63,433 bases of DNA from NCBI GenBank assembly GCA_947442105.1, contig CANEVH010000020.1:1-63433 (forward strand), written 5' to 3'. The stretch's first letter is position 1; each line of letters opens with the position of its first letter. The notes below the pieces were generated by a model. It ran no database searches, was not told the DNA's origin, and was given only the letters and a program-made list of their open reading frames with translations. The position numbers were made by a program, and so were the translations under genes. Source of the DNA: Comamonadaceae bacterium. Its GTDB lineage: Bacteria; Pseudomonadota; Gammaproteobacteria; Burkholderiales; Burkholderiaceae_C. Below are positions 18,558-26,205 of the stretch, piece after piece.

Positions 18558-20849
18558 TCACGCCCCATCACCCAGCTCTTGGAGTTTGCGCTCCAGGGCG
18601 AGTGCAGCAGTTGCCAGCGTACGGTCGTTGGCTAACACCAACTGCAAGCGTTGCACCAGGGGCAAGGCTTCACGGTAGGCGCTGCGCGCTTCTTCCATCT
18701 GCCCTAGGCCGCGAGCCACGTCGCCTACTTGGTTCAGCGAGACGCTCAGGTCGCGCAGGCTTTGAGGGGCGTCACCGGTCAGGGTGGTGAGTTGGCGGGC
18801 GATCTCCAGGCTGTCGTGGTAAGCGCTGCGCGCGTCTTCCAACTGACCCAGGTCGCGGGCTACATCGCCCACATTGTCCAGCGAGACGCTCAGGTCGCGC
18901 AGGCTTTGCGGGGAGTCTCCGGTCACGGTGAGGAGTTGGCGGCGTATTTCCAGACTTTCGCGGTAGGCGCTGCGCGCTTCTTCCAACTGGCCCAGGCCCC
19001 GCGCCACATCGCCCACCTTGTTCAGCGAGACGCTCAGGTCGCGCAGGCTTTGCGGGGCGTCACCGGTCAGGGTGGTGAGCTGGCGGCGTGTTTCCAGGCT
19101 CTCGCGGTAGGCGCTGCGCGCTTCTTCCAACTGGCCCAGGTCGCGCGCAACATTGCCCACTCTCTCCAGCGAGACGCTCAGGTCGCGCAGGCTTTGCGGG
19201 GCGTCTGCGGTCAAGGTGGTGAGCTTGCGGGCGATCTCCAGGCTCTCACGGTAGGCGCTGCGCGCTTCTTCCAACTGGCCCAGGTCGCGGGCCACATCGC
19301 CCACTTTCTCCAGCGAGACGCTCAGGTCGCGCAGGCTTTGCGGGGCGTTTTCGGTCAGGGTGGTGAGCTGGCGGGCGATTTCCAGACTCTCGCGGTAGGC
19401 GCTGCGCGCTTCTTCCAATTGGCCCAGGTCGCGCGCAACATCGCCCACCTTCTCCAGCGAGACGCTCAGGTCGCGCAGGCTTTGCGGAGCGTCACCGGTA
19501 ACCGTGGTGAGTTTTCGGAATATCTCTAGGCTCTCGCCGTAGGCGATGCGCGCTTCTTCCAAACGGCCCAGGTCGCGGGTTACGTTGCCCACCTTGTCCA
19601 GCGAGACGCTCAGGTCGCGCAGGCTTTGAGGGGCGTCACCGGTCAGGGTGGTGAGCTTGCGGGCGATCTCCAGGCTCTCGCGGAAGGCGCTGCGCCCTTC
19701 TTCCAACTGGCCCACGTCGCGGGCCACATCGCCCACCTTCTCCAGCGAGATGCTCAGGTCGCGCAGGCTTTGCGGGGCGTCTCCGGTCAGGGTGGTGAGT
19801 TGGCGGGCGATCTCCAGGCTCTCGCGGTAGGCGCTACGCGCTTCTTCCAATTGGCCCAGGTCTAGGGCCACATTGCCCACCTTGTTCAGCGAGACGCTCA
19901 GGTCGCGCAGACTTTGCGGGGCGTCCCCGGTCAGGGTGGTGAGCTTGCGGGCGATCTCCAGGCTATCACGGTAGGCGCTGCGCGCTTCTTCCAATTGGCC
20001 CAAGTCGCGGGCTACATCGCCCACCTTGTCCAGCGAGGCGCTCAGGTCGTGCAGGGTTGGCGGCGAGTCTGGCGCCAGGCCTTGCATGTGGCGGCTGATC
20101 TCCAAGGCCTGCGCAGCCAGGGGGCGAGCGCGGTCTGGGCGCTGGCGCTCACGCCACTGGTCTACCAGCTGCCAGGCCGTGGCGGGCGACAGGGCTTGCG
20201 TGCGCTCAGCGTGCCAGGCGGTCCATTCATGGTTCCAGCGCTGTTCAAGCGCCTCGTCGGCCAGGTGCTGCTGCGGCATGGGGGGCGCTTGGGGCGCATC
20301 CAGCGCTTGCAGATTGCGGCTTTCCAAGCTATGCGCGTCTTGCGCGCTCCCTGGCTCTGCTTGCCAGGGGGGAACCCCGTAGCTGGCGCTGCGCACCGAC
20401 CAAAAGTCGGGGGCAATGTCTGCCGCACGCCCTTCAAAGTGCGTGGGCAGCAGCACAAAGACAAACACCCGGTTGCGGCCAAGCACCACGCGGTTTTCAT
20501 TGAGTCTGGCCAGCACTTGGCTGCGGTATCCATCCCACGGCCCACCCTGCGCGCCCGGCGTACCGGCCAGGTCCAGCGCCCCCAGTGACAGCCAAAACGG
20601 CATGCGCGCGCTGGCGCCGCTGGCCAGCAGGGCATGCAGCACCTGCGCTGGGGGCTCGGTGGCGCTGGCGGGTGCCAAGGTCTGCAAGCACTGGCCGCGG
20701 GCGCGCAAGTGCGCGTCTAACTCCGCGTGCAGCCACTGGCTGGCCAAGGCGTGGTCGCTGAACACATAAACCAGACCAAAACCACTGCGGTGCTGCAAGT
20801 GTTGGCGCAAGCGCCGCAATAGCAAGTAGTGCGCTGCAGTCGCTCGCAT
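18558..20849 (-). CDS. TPR-repeat protein with NTPase-like N-terminal domain, ATPase partner
   Basis: A 763-residue protein of unknown function. Residues 1-160 form an alpha/beta domain (FGLVYVFSDHALASQWLHAE, then VLARLNENRVVLG and RVFVFVLLPTHFEGRAADIA) ending in DFWSVRS at 148-154. By recollection this segment occurs in STAND-like proteins where an NTPase-type fold precedes TPRs. No P-loop is present, so it should not hydrolyse nucleotide itself. Residues 160-265 are a linker with a helical pair. Residues 268-747 are ten 48-residue TPR-type units (DLSVSLxKVGDVARDLGQLEEARSAYRESLEIA). There is no signal peptide or membrane segment. It starts 31 bases after the ATPase gene stop. The role may be sensing or scaffolding for that ATPase; a defence or signalling function is inference. 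Confidence 0.78.
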   Translation of the reverse strand: MRATAAHYLLLRRLRQHLQHRSGFGLVYVFSDHALASQWLHAELDAHLRARGQCLQTLAPASATEPPAQVLHALLASGASARMPFWLSLGALDLAGTPGAQGGPWDGYRSQVLARLNENRVVLGRNRVFVFVLLPTHFEGRAADIAPDFWSVRSASYGVPPWQAEPGSAQDAHSLESRNLQALDAPQAPPMPQQHLADEALEQRWNHEWTAWHAERTQALSPATAWQLVDQWRERQRPDRARPLAAQALEISRHMQGLAPDSPPTLHDLSASLDKVGDVARDLGQLEEARSAYRDSLEIARKLTTLTGDAPQSLRDLSVSLNKVGNVALDLGQLEEARSAYRESLEIARQLTTLTGDAPQSLRDLSISLEKVGDVARDVGQLEEGRSAFRESLEIARKLTTLTGDAPQSLRDLSVSLDKVGNVTRDLGRLEEARIAYGESLEIFRKLTTVTGDAPQSLRDLSVSLEKVGDVARDLGQLEEARSAYRESLEIARQLTTLTENAPQSLRDLSVSLEKVGDVARDLGQLEEARSAYRESLEIARKLTTLTADAPQSLRDLSVSLERVGNVARDLGQLEEARSAYRESLETRRQLTTLTGDAPQSLRDLSVSLNKVGDVARGLGQLEEARSAYRESLEIRRQLLTVTGDSPQSLRDLSVSLDNVGDVARDLGQLEDARSAYHDSLEIARQLTTLTGDAPQSLRDLSVSLNQVGDVARGLGQMEEARSAYREALPLVQRLQLVLANDRTLATAALALERKLQELGDGA
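18609..20048 (-). repeat. Tandem 144-base coding repeats (ten TPR units)
   Basis: Ten head-to-tail copies of a 144-base unit encode the 48-residue TPR units of the gene at 18558-20849. The phrase GCGAGACGCTCAGGTCGCGC recurs exactly every 144 bases (for example at 18737 and 18881). Most units differ at only a few bases, including silent positions, which implies recent duplication or ongoing homogenisation. The last unit is diverged in its second half. Copy number is likely unstable, and such an array is also prone to assembly collapse. Confidence 0.92.
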
Positions 20850-20880
20850 GCCGTGGGTGGGTAGTTTGTGCCTGGGCGCG

Positions 20881-22233
20881 CTAATCGGAAGATGGCGCGG
20901 CTGCCGCTGGTGCCGCTGCTGCCGTTGATAGCGCTTCCGCCTGCGCCTCGGGGCGGGCCATGACCCAGCTTCGCAGCAAGGGGTGGATGGCGTACCAGGC
21001 GTCGCCGTTCAAATAGGCCAGCACATGTTTGGTGGCCAGGTAGCGGTGAAACACGGCGTGGTCTACCTTGTCGTCCAGCTCCGGGTCGTGGCTGCGCTCC
21101 AACCGGGCCATCCAGGCAATGTGGGCGCTGGGCACGGTGCGCGGCGGGCTGATTTGGCTGCGCACCGTGTCCATGAGCACCTCGCGCGTGGCGCCGGGGT
21201 CCGCCTCCTGCTCCAGCAGCACCACTTTGATGGCGCGCAAATAGTCGCGCAAGTCGCCGCCGCAGTCACGAATCAAGTCCTCCAGCAGGTCTTGGGGAAT
21301 AAAGTCTAGCCACCGCGGGTAGCGCAACGCAACCATGCTCGTCATTTGCTGCAGGCCCAGGGGGTCGAGCACCGCGCTGCGCTTTTGAAAGACATGAACA
21401 GATGGCATGTTGACCACCACGCCTTGGCCCAAGATGCTGGGCAGCTGGGGGTTCTCTGCCAGCAAAAACGGCGAGACCGAATACACCACATGCACACCAG
21501 GAAAGCGCAAGGCCGCGCCTTCGCTCAAAAACAGGCGTTGAACGGTTTCATACACCTTGCTGGCTTCGTCCCCATAGCCGCGAATTTTTTCCAGCGAATC
21601 CGCAATCAGAACGCACTTTTCATGCTGCGGGCAAATATCGGCGACCAAGGCGCTGATAAAGCCATGCGCTTGGCGCACAAAGCTGCCCACGTTGCCCTTG
21701 ATCGCGTTTTCCAGCCGCGCCCGAAAGGCTTCGTCCGTTTTCAAAGCCAGTTGCAACTGCACTTTTGCCTCGCCCATGCCAGCGGCCAGGTTGATGCCGG
21801 AAAGGGAGATGCTGGTGCGCGTCAAAAAGTCGCTCAAGCGCTCTACCGGCGAGCGCTTTGCGTGGAGGCTGCCCACGGCTTCGACCCAAGACGCCACCAA
21901 GGCCAACAACATGCTGGCCAAGTCGATAGGCGCGTTGAGGTTGAGCCAGTCTTCCAAATCGCAGTAGTACACCTTGCAACCCGTGGCTTGAAGCTCGGAC
22001 TTGAGGCGCAACAACTCGGTGCTTTTGCCGCTGCCAATTTGCCCGGTAAACAGGTAGACGCCGTCACCCGCGCGGTGCGAAATCTCCGCTTTGAGGCGCC
22101 CCAGCGCGTCCCTGGGCCCCTGCAAGTGGGTGACATACAAGCCCTTGTCGTGCGCTTGCGCGATGTCCAGCGGATCGGTGTTTTGCACCGCCTGGATGAA
22201 TTTGCCCAGCTCAGCCGCCTTGCTTGTTGCCAT
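20881..22233 (-). CDS. AAA/STAND-like P-loop ATPase paired with a TPR protein
   Basis: A 450-residue soluble ATPase of unknown role. Walker A is GQIGSGKST at residues 64-72 (YLFTGQIGSGKST), Walker B is CVLIADSLEKI with Asp212 and Glu215, a sensor-1-like strand is HVVYSVSPF (about 248-256), and a winged-helix-entry arginine motif GGDLRDYL lies at 325-332. This is the ORC/STAND-type AAA layout. The C-terminal third (HAVFHRYLATKHVLAYLNGD, then YAIHPLLRSWV) resembles a winged helix. The region CDLEDWLNLNAPIDLASMLL is characteristic of a family I have seen beside TPR partners. The frame is open to 22383; the ATG at 22231-22233 with AAAGAGG upstream is chosen. It begins 50 bases after hom ends, so it is probably transcribed from the alaA-hom promoter unless it has its own. 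Confidence 0.78.
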   Translation of the reverse strand: MATSKAAELGKFIQAVQNTDPLDIAQAHDKGLYVTHLQGPRDALGRLKAEISHRAGDGVYLFTGQIGSGKSTELLRLKSELQATGCKVYYCDLEDWLNLNAPIDLASMLLALVASWVEAVGSLHAKRSPVERLSDFLTRTSISLSGINLAAGMGEAKVQLQLALKTDEAFRARLENAIKGNVGSFVRQAHGFISALVADICPQHEKCVLIADSLEKIRGYGDEASKVYETVQRLFLSEGAALRFPGVHVVYSVSPFLLAENPQLPSILGQGVVVNMPSVHVFQKRSAVLDPLGLQQMTSMVALRYPRWLDFIPQDLLEDLIRDCGGDLRDYLRAIKVVLLEQEADPGATREVLMDTVRSQISPPRTVPSAHIAWMARLERSHDPELDDKVDHAVFHRYLATKHVLAYLNGDAWYAIHPLLRSWVMARPEAQAEALSTAAAAPAAAAPSSD

Positions 22234-22283
22234 GGGTGCCTCTTTCCTTATCAAGCCAAATAGGGTTTGAACCAGGCCTGCCG

Positions 22284-23606
22284 CTAGGCCAGCTCTTCCT
22301 TGCGTATACGCACAATGGGCTGCAGCACCGTGGCGAGCGCCTGCATGCGTGCCAGGGCGGCGTCCATGCGGGCTTCGGCGCAATCGTGGGTCAGGATGAT
22401 GAGGTCGGTCTGGTTGGCCTCCGCGCCGCCCACTTCATCCGCTTCGCGCTGCAGCACCGCGTCGATGCTGATGCCGGCGTCAGCCAGAATGCCGGTCACC
22501 GTGGCCAGCACGCCGGTCTGGTCCGCCACGCGCAGGCGCAGGTAGTAGCTGGTGACCACGTCTGCCATGGGCAAGATGGGCAGGTCGCTCATGGCGTCGG
22601 GCTGGAAGGCCAGGTGCGGCACGCGCTGGGCGGCGTCAGCGGTGTGCAAGCGGGTAACGTCCACTAGGTCGGCGATGACGGCGGACGCGGTTTGCTCGGA
22701 GCCGGCGCCCGCGCCGTAGTACATGGTGATGCCTGCCGCGTCGCTCTTGACCATGATGCCGTTCATCGAGCCTTCCACATTGGCCAGCAGGCGTTTGACG
22801 GGGATAAGCGTCGGGTGAACGCGCAACTCGATGCCGTGCGCGGTGCGTTTGGCGATTCCCAAAAGCTTGATGCGGTAGCCCAGCTGAAAACCATAGGCAA
22901 TGTCCGCCGCCGCCAGCTTGGTAATCCCCTCCACGTGCGCGCGCTTGAACTGCACTGGCACGCCAAACGCAATCGCCGCCAAGATGGTGGCCTTGTGTGC
23001 GGCGTCAAAGCCTTCAATGTCAAAGCTCGGGTCGGCCTCGGCGTAGCCCAGCGCCTGGGCTTGGGCCAGGGCCGCGTCAAAACTCAGGCCCTTGTCGCGC
23101 ATTTCGGTGAGGATGAAATTGGTCGTGCCGTTGATGATGCCGGCCACCCACTCAATGCGGTTGCCAGACAGCCCCTCGCGCAAGGCCTTGATGATGGGAA
23201 TGCTGACCGCCACCGCGCCCTCAAACGCAACCATCACGCCCTTGGCGTGCGCCGCAGCAAAAACCTCGTTGCCGTGTTCGGCCAACAAGGCTTTGTTCGC
23301 GGTAACCACATGTTTGCCATTGGCAATGGCTTGCATCACCAGGTCTTTGGCCAGCGTCGTGCCACCAATGACTTCCACCACGATCTCAATCTGCGGGTGG
23401 TTCACCACCTGGAACGGGTCGTCAACCACCACCGCGTCATTGCCAACCAGCGCACGCGCACGCTCCACGTTGCGCGCTGCGACCATCGCAATCGCGATGC
23501 CCCGGCCAGCGCGACGTTGGATTTCCTCTTGGTTGCGCTTCAAAACGGTGAAAGTCCCCCCTCCTACGGTGCCAATGCCCAGCAGTCCCACTTGAATCGG
23601 TTTCAT
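22284..23606 (-). CDS. hom: Homoserine dehydrogenase
   Basis: A 440-residue oxidoreductase that reduces aspartate semialdehyde to homoserine for threonine and methionine synthesis. The NAD(P)-binding loop is GLLGIGTVGGGTFTVL at the N-terminus. The catalytic region contains GGTTLAKDLVMQAI, VTANKALLAEHG, GIINGTTNFILTEM and the conserved LAQAQALGYAEADPSFDIEGFDAAHK. A C-terminal ACT domain (YYLRLRVADQTGVLATVTGI) provides threonine feedback control. The open frame starts at 23642, but the ATG at 23604-23606 (MKPIQVGLLG) is the family start. It is 72 bases after alaA. Confidence 0.96.
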   Translation of the reverse strand: MKPIQVGLLGIGTVGGGTFTVLKRNQEEIQRRAGRGIAIAMVAARNVERARALVGNDAVVVDDPFQVVNHPQIEIVVEVIGGTTLAKDLVMQAIANGKHVVTANKALLAEHGNEVFAAAHAKGVMVAFEGAVAVSIPIIKALREGLSGNRIEWVAGIINGTTNFILTEMRDKGLSFDAALAQAQALGYAEADPSFDIEGFDAAHKATILAAIAFGVPVQFKRAHVEGITKLAAADIAYGFQLGYRIKLLGIAKRTAHGIELRVHPTLIPVKRLLANVEGSMNGIMVKSDAAGITMYYGAGAGSEQTASAVIADLVDVTRLHTADAAQRVPHLAFQPDAMSDLPILPMADVVTSYYLRLRVADQTGVLATVTGILADAGISIDAVLQREADEVGGAEANQTDLIILTHDCAEARMDAALARMQALATVLQPIVRIRKEELA

Positions 23607-23678
23607 ACAGTTTTTCGTAAATAAATCAGTTTCCGCGGCCACACGGTATTTCCCTCGTGGCAGCGGGTTGGGCGCAGC

Positions 23679-24905
23679 TTAGTTGCTGTGGCGCTTGCGG
23701 TAGGTTTCCAAAAACTTGGCGACCCAGCCAATGGCTTCGCGCAAATCGTCTTCGTGCGGCAAGAACACAATGCGAAAGTGGTCCGGCTGCGCCCAGTTGA
23801 AGCCAGTGCCCTGCACCAGCATGACCCGGGTTTCTTGCAACAAATCCAGAAAAAACGCCTGGTCGTCTTCAATCGGGTACACCACTGGGTCCAGGCGCGG
23901 GAACATGTACAAGGCAGCGCTGGGTTTGACGCAGCTCACCCCTGGAATCGCAGTGATCAGCGCGTGGGCCAAATCACGCTGGCGCCGCAAGCGCCCGCCT
24001 TCGCAAACCAGGTCGTCAATGCTCTGGTAACCACCCAAAGCGGTTTGGATGGCGTATTGCCCCGGCACGTTGGCACACAGGCGCATGTTGGAGAGCATGT
24101 TCAGGCCCTCGATGTAGTCCTTGGCCGCGCGCTTGTCGCCGGAGACCACCAGCCAGCCCGCGCGGTAACCGCAAGAGCGGTAGCTTTTGGACAGCGAATT
24201 GAAAGTCAGCGTCAGCACATCGTCGCTCAGCGATCCGATGGCCGTGTGGCGCGCGCCGTCGTACAGCACTTTGTCGTAGACCTCGTCGGCAAAAATCACC
24301 AGTCCATGCTCGCGCGCAATCGCCACGATGCCCATCAGCAGTTCATCCGAATACAGCGCACCCGTGGGGTTATTGGGGTTAATCACCACGATGGCCTTGG
24401 TGCGCGGCGTGATCTTGGCGCGCATATCGTCCAGGTCAGGCATCCAACCCTTGGACTCGTCGCACAGATAGTGCACCGGCGTGCCGCCCGACAGGCTGGC
24501 CGCCGCCGTCCACAGCGGGTAGTCGGGCGCGGGAAGCAGCATTTCGTCGCCGTCGTCTAGCAGGCCATTGGTGGCCATCACAATCAATTCACTGGCGCCA
24601 TTGCCCAGGTAAATATCGTCCAAGGTGACGCCGTGGATGCCTTGTTTTTGCGTCTCATGCATTACCGCTTTGCGCGCCGCAAAAATGCCTTTGCTGTCGG
24701 AATACCCTGCCGAATTGGGCAGGTTGCGAATCATGTCCTGCTGAATCTCCTCGGGCGCATCAAAACCAAATACCGCCAGGTTGCCGATATTGAGCTTGAT
24801 GATTTTTTGGCCCTCTTCCTCCATCTGGCGCGCCCGGTCCATGATGGGGCCGCGAATGTCGTAGCAGACGTTGGCCAACTTGGCTGATTTGAGAATAAGT
24901 TTCAA
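23679..24905 (-). CDS. alaA: Alanine-synthesizing aminotransferase AlaA
   Basis: A 408-residue class I aminotransferase closely resembling E. coli AlaA (YfbQ). Shared segments include LANVCYDIRGPIMDRARQME, PAPDYPLWTAAASLSGG, VVINPNNPTGALYSDELL and the PLP-lysine site SLSKSYRSCGYRAGW. It makes alanine from pyruvate and glutamate. The start codon is TTG (24903-24905), supported by a strong GGAGGG a few bases upstream, and no better ATG is near. It is the first gene of the alaA-hom-(ATPase-TPR)-thrC-moe-moa run. Confidence 0.94.
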   Translation of the reverse strand: MKLILKSAKLANVCYDIRGPIMDRARQMEEEGQKIIKLNIGNLAVFGFDAPEEIQQDMIRNLPNSAGYSDSKGIFAARKAVMHETQKQGIHGVTLDDIYLGNGASELIVMATNGLLDDGDEMLLPAPDYPLWTAAASLSGGTPVHYLCDESKGWMPDLDDMRAKITPRTKAIVVINPNNPTGALYSDELLMGIVAIAREHGLVIFADEVYDKVLYDGARHTAIGSLSDDVLTLTFNSLSKSYRSCGYRAGWLVVSGDKRAAKDYIEGLNMLSNMRLCANVPGQYAIQTALGGYQSIDDLVCEGGRLRRQRDLAHALITAIPGVSCVKPSAALYMFPRLDPVVYPIEDDQAFFLDLLQETRVMLVQGTGFNWAQPDHFRIVFLPHEDDLREAIGWVAKFLETYRKRHSN

Positions 24906-24940
24906 AATCCCTCCACAGGTGAACCGCTAGGCGCGAAACC

Positions 24941-24946
24941 TATAAT
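24941..24946 (+). promoter_or_regulatory. -10 element TATAAT in the divergent alaA / Mth938 region
   Basis: A consensus TATAAT lies 64 bases upstream of the ATG at 25010. No good -35 is seen 16-18 bases before it. The reverse complement (ATTATA) overlaps a possible minus-strand -10 for alaA, so the two genes may have closely opposed promoters. Confidence 0.45.
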
Positions 24947-25009
24947 TTGACCACAGTTCCGCACCCCATCGGTGCCCTCTCGCCCCCGATCACGACCCAA
25001 CTCCCCCCA

Positions 25010-25375
25010 ATGAAACTCCAGGCCGACAGCACCCAAGGCCCGACCCTGACTGGCTATGGCGAGGGTTGGGTCGCCGTCAATGGCGAAAAGGTGCTCACCA
25101 GCATTATGATCAGCAGCATGGGCCACCGCTTGGAATGGCATTGCGGATCCTTCGAGCAGCTGGGCGAAGCCCAGTTCGCGCCCATTTTGGAATGGAACGC
25201 GGAACTGGTCTTGTTTGGAAGCGGCGCACGCTTGCGCTTTCCAAAACCGCAATGGCTTGCAGCCCTGTATTCGCGTCGTATAGGCGTGGAAACCATGGAC
25301 ACGCAGGCCGCTTGCCGCACCTACAATTTTTTGGCTGGCGAAGGGCGCAAAGTGGTTGCGGCCCTGCTGTTGTAG
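25010..25375 (+). CDS. Mth938-like (DUF498) domain protein
   Basis: A 121-residue cytoplasmic protein of the Mth938/NDUFAF3-like fold. The conserved pattern is visible as GPTLTGYGEGWVAVNGEKV, then ILEWNAELVLFGSGARLRFP, then GVETMDTQAACRTYNFLAGEGRKVVAALLL. The bacterial function is unknown; the eukaryotic relative assists complex I assembly. The frame is open from 24947, but the ATG at 25010 (MKLQADS) is the natural start. It precedes bcp by 176 bases; the Mth938-bcp-phoH order is, by recollection, shared with other Burkholderiales. Confidence 0.85.
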   Translation: MKLQADSTQGPTLTGYGEGWVAVNGEKVLTSIMISSMGHRLEWHCGSFEQLGEAQFAPILEWNAELVLFGSGARLRFPKPQWLAALYSRRIGVETMDTQAACRTYNFLAGEGRKVVAALLL

Positions 25376-25551
25376 CGCTCGGCTCGCGCTATTCACGGCG
25401 GGCTGGGAGACCGAACAGGCAGCCGGGTCCGTGGCTGAACACGCGCCTTTTCAGGGTAAAATCCGAGGTTGCCGTTGATAGCCACCCTTGCTTCGCAGCG
25501 AGCCATCTACCAACCTGACTGACACATCCAGCACGAGAGATTCAATACCCC

Positions 25552-26028
25552 ATGGCGATCGTTGTCAACAAGCCCCTCCCCGAATTCGAAGCCAACGCCA
25601 CCGGCGGTTTGCGCGTTACCAACACCTCGCACACCGGGCAAACCCTGGTGTTGTTTTTCTACCCCAAGGACAACACGCCAGGCTGCACCACCGAAGCCAT
25701 GCAGTTTCGCGACCATTATCAAGATTTTGTCGATGCTGGCGCCCAAGTGTTTGGTGTTTCCCGGGACAACATGAAGTCACATGACGACTTCAAGGCCAAA
25801 CTGGAATTACCCTTTGAGCTGATCGCCGACACCGAAGAAAAAATGTGCCACATGTTTGGCGTGGTAAAAAACAAAATCATGTACGGCAAAAAAGTCAAGG
25901 GAATCGAACGCAGCACCTTTTTGGTGGGCGCCGATGGGCTGCTGAAAGGAGAGTGGCGCGGTCTCAAAGTACCTGGACACGTGGAAGAAGTTTTAACGGT
26001 CGTCAAGGCATTGAGCCAAGCGGCCTAA
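25552..26028 (+). CDS. bcp: Thioredoxin-dependent peroxiredoxin (Bcp/PrxQ)
   Basis: A 158-residue thiol peroxidase. The peroxidatic Cys45 lies in DNTPGCTTEAMQF. The resolving cysteine found five residues later in E. coli Bcp (Cys50) is replaced by Met50, while Cys99 (EEKMCHMFGV) is kept. The enzyme therefore either works as a 1-Cys peroxidase or uses Cys99. Other family features are FFYPKDNTPGC, VFGVSRDN and RSTFLVGADG. A terminator-like hairpin follows 95 bases downstream. Confidence 0.93.
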   Translation: MAIVVNKPLPEFEANATGGLRVTNTSHTGQTLVLFFYPKDNTPGCTTEAMQFRDHYQDFVDAGAQVFGVSRDNMKSHDDFKAKLELPFELIADTEEKMCHMFGVVKNKIMYGKKVKGIERSTFLVGADGLLKGEWRGLKVPGHVEEVLTVVKALSQAA

Positions 26029-26122
26029 GCCACGCTTTTAGCGCCCGGACGGGTCACCGTAAGCGCGTTTGGCTCATGCATAATGTTTGCATGGAATTGA
26101 AGTTCATTGACCGGCGCCCTAC

Positions 26123-26156
26123 AAAAGGCCACCTTTTTTCAAGGCGGCCTTTTTTT
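26123..26156 (+). terminator. Rho-independent terminator after bcp
   Basis: AAAAGGCC at 26123-26130 pairs with GGCCTTTT at 26146-26153; the inner ACCTT and AAGG also pair. A run of seven T follows. The stem sits between bcp and phoH on the plus strand, so phoH probably has its own promoter in the 49 bases before its ATG, or relies on read-through. Confidence 0.8.
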
Positions 26157-26205
26157 ATGGTGGGTCGCCTCGCATTCTTGGCCCTATTTTCACGAGCTTG
26201 ACCTC

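Noticed and set aside
18729..19865. Plus-strand repetitive open frames and a possible CRISPR-like array
   Set aside because: The 144-base period has no unique spacers and encodes clean TPR units on the minus strand; the plus-strand frames are antisense to them.
20881..22233. Prophage or integrative-element origin of the ATPase-TPR pair
   Set aside because: No integrase, att-like direct repeat, tRNA or phage gene is seen around 18448-22283; insertion route remains unknown.
24902..25396. 164-codon minus-strand frame over the Mth938-like gene
   Set aside because: The plus-strand protein matches a known family with its conserved motifs; the minus frame has none.
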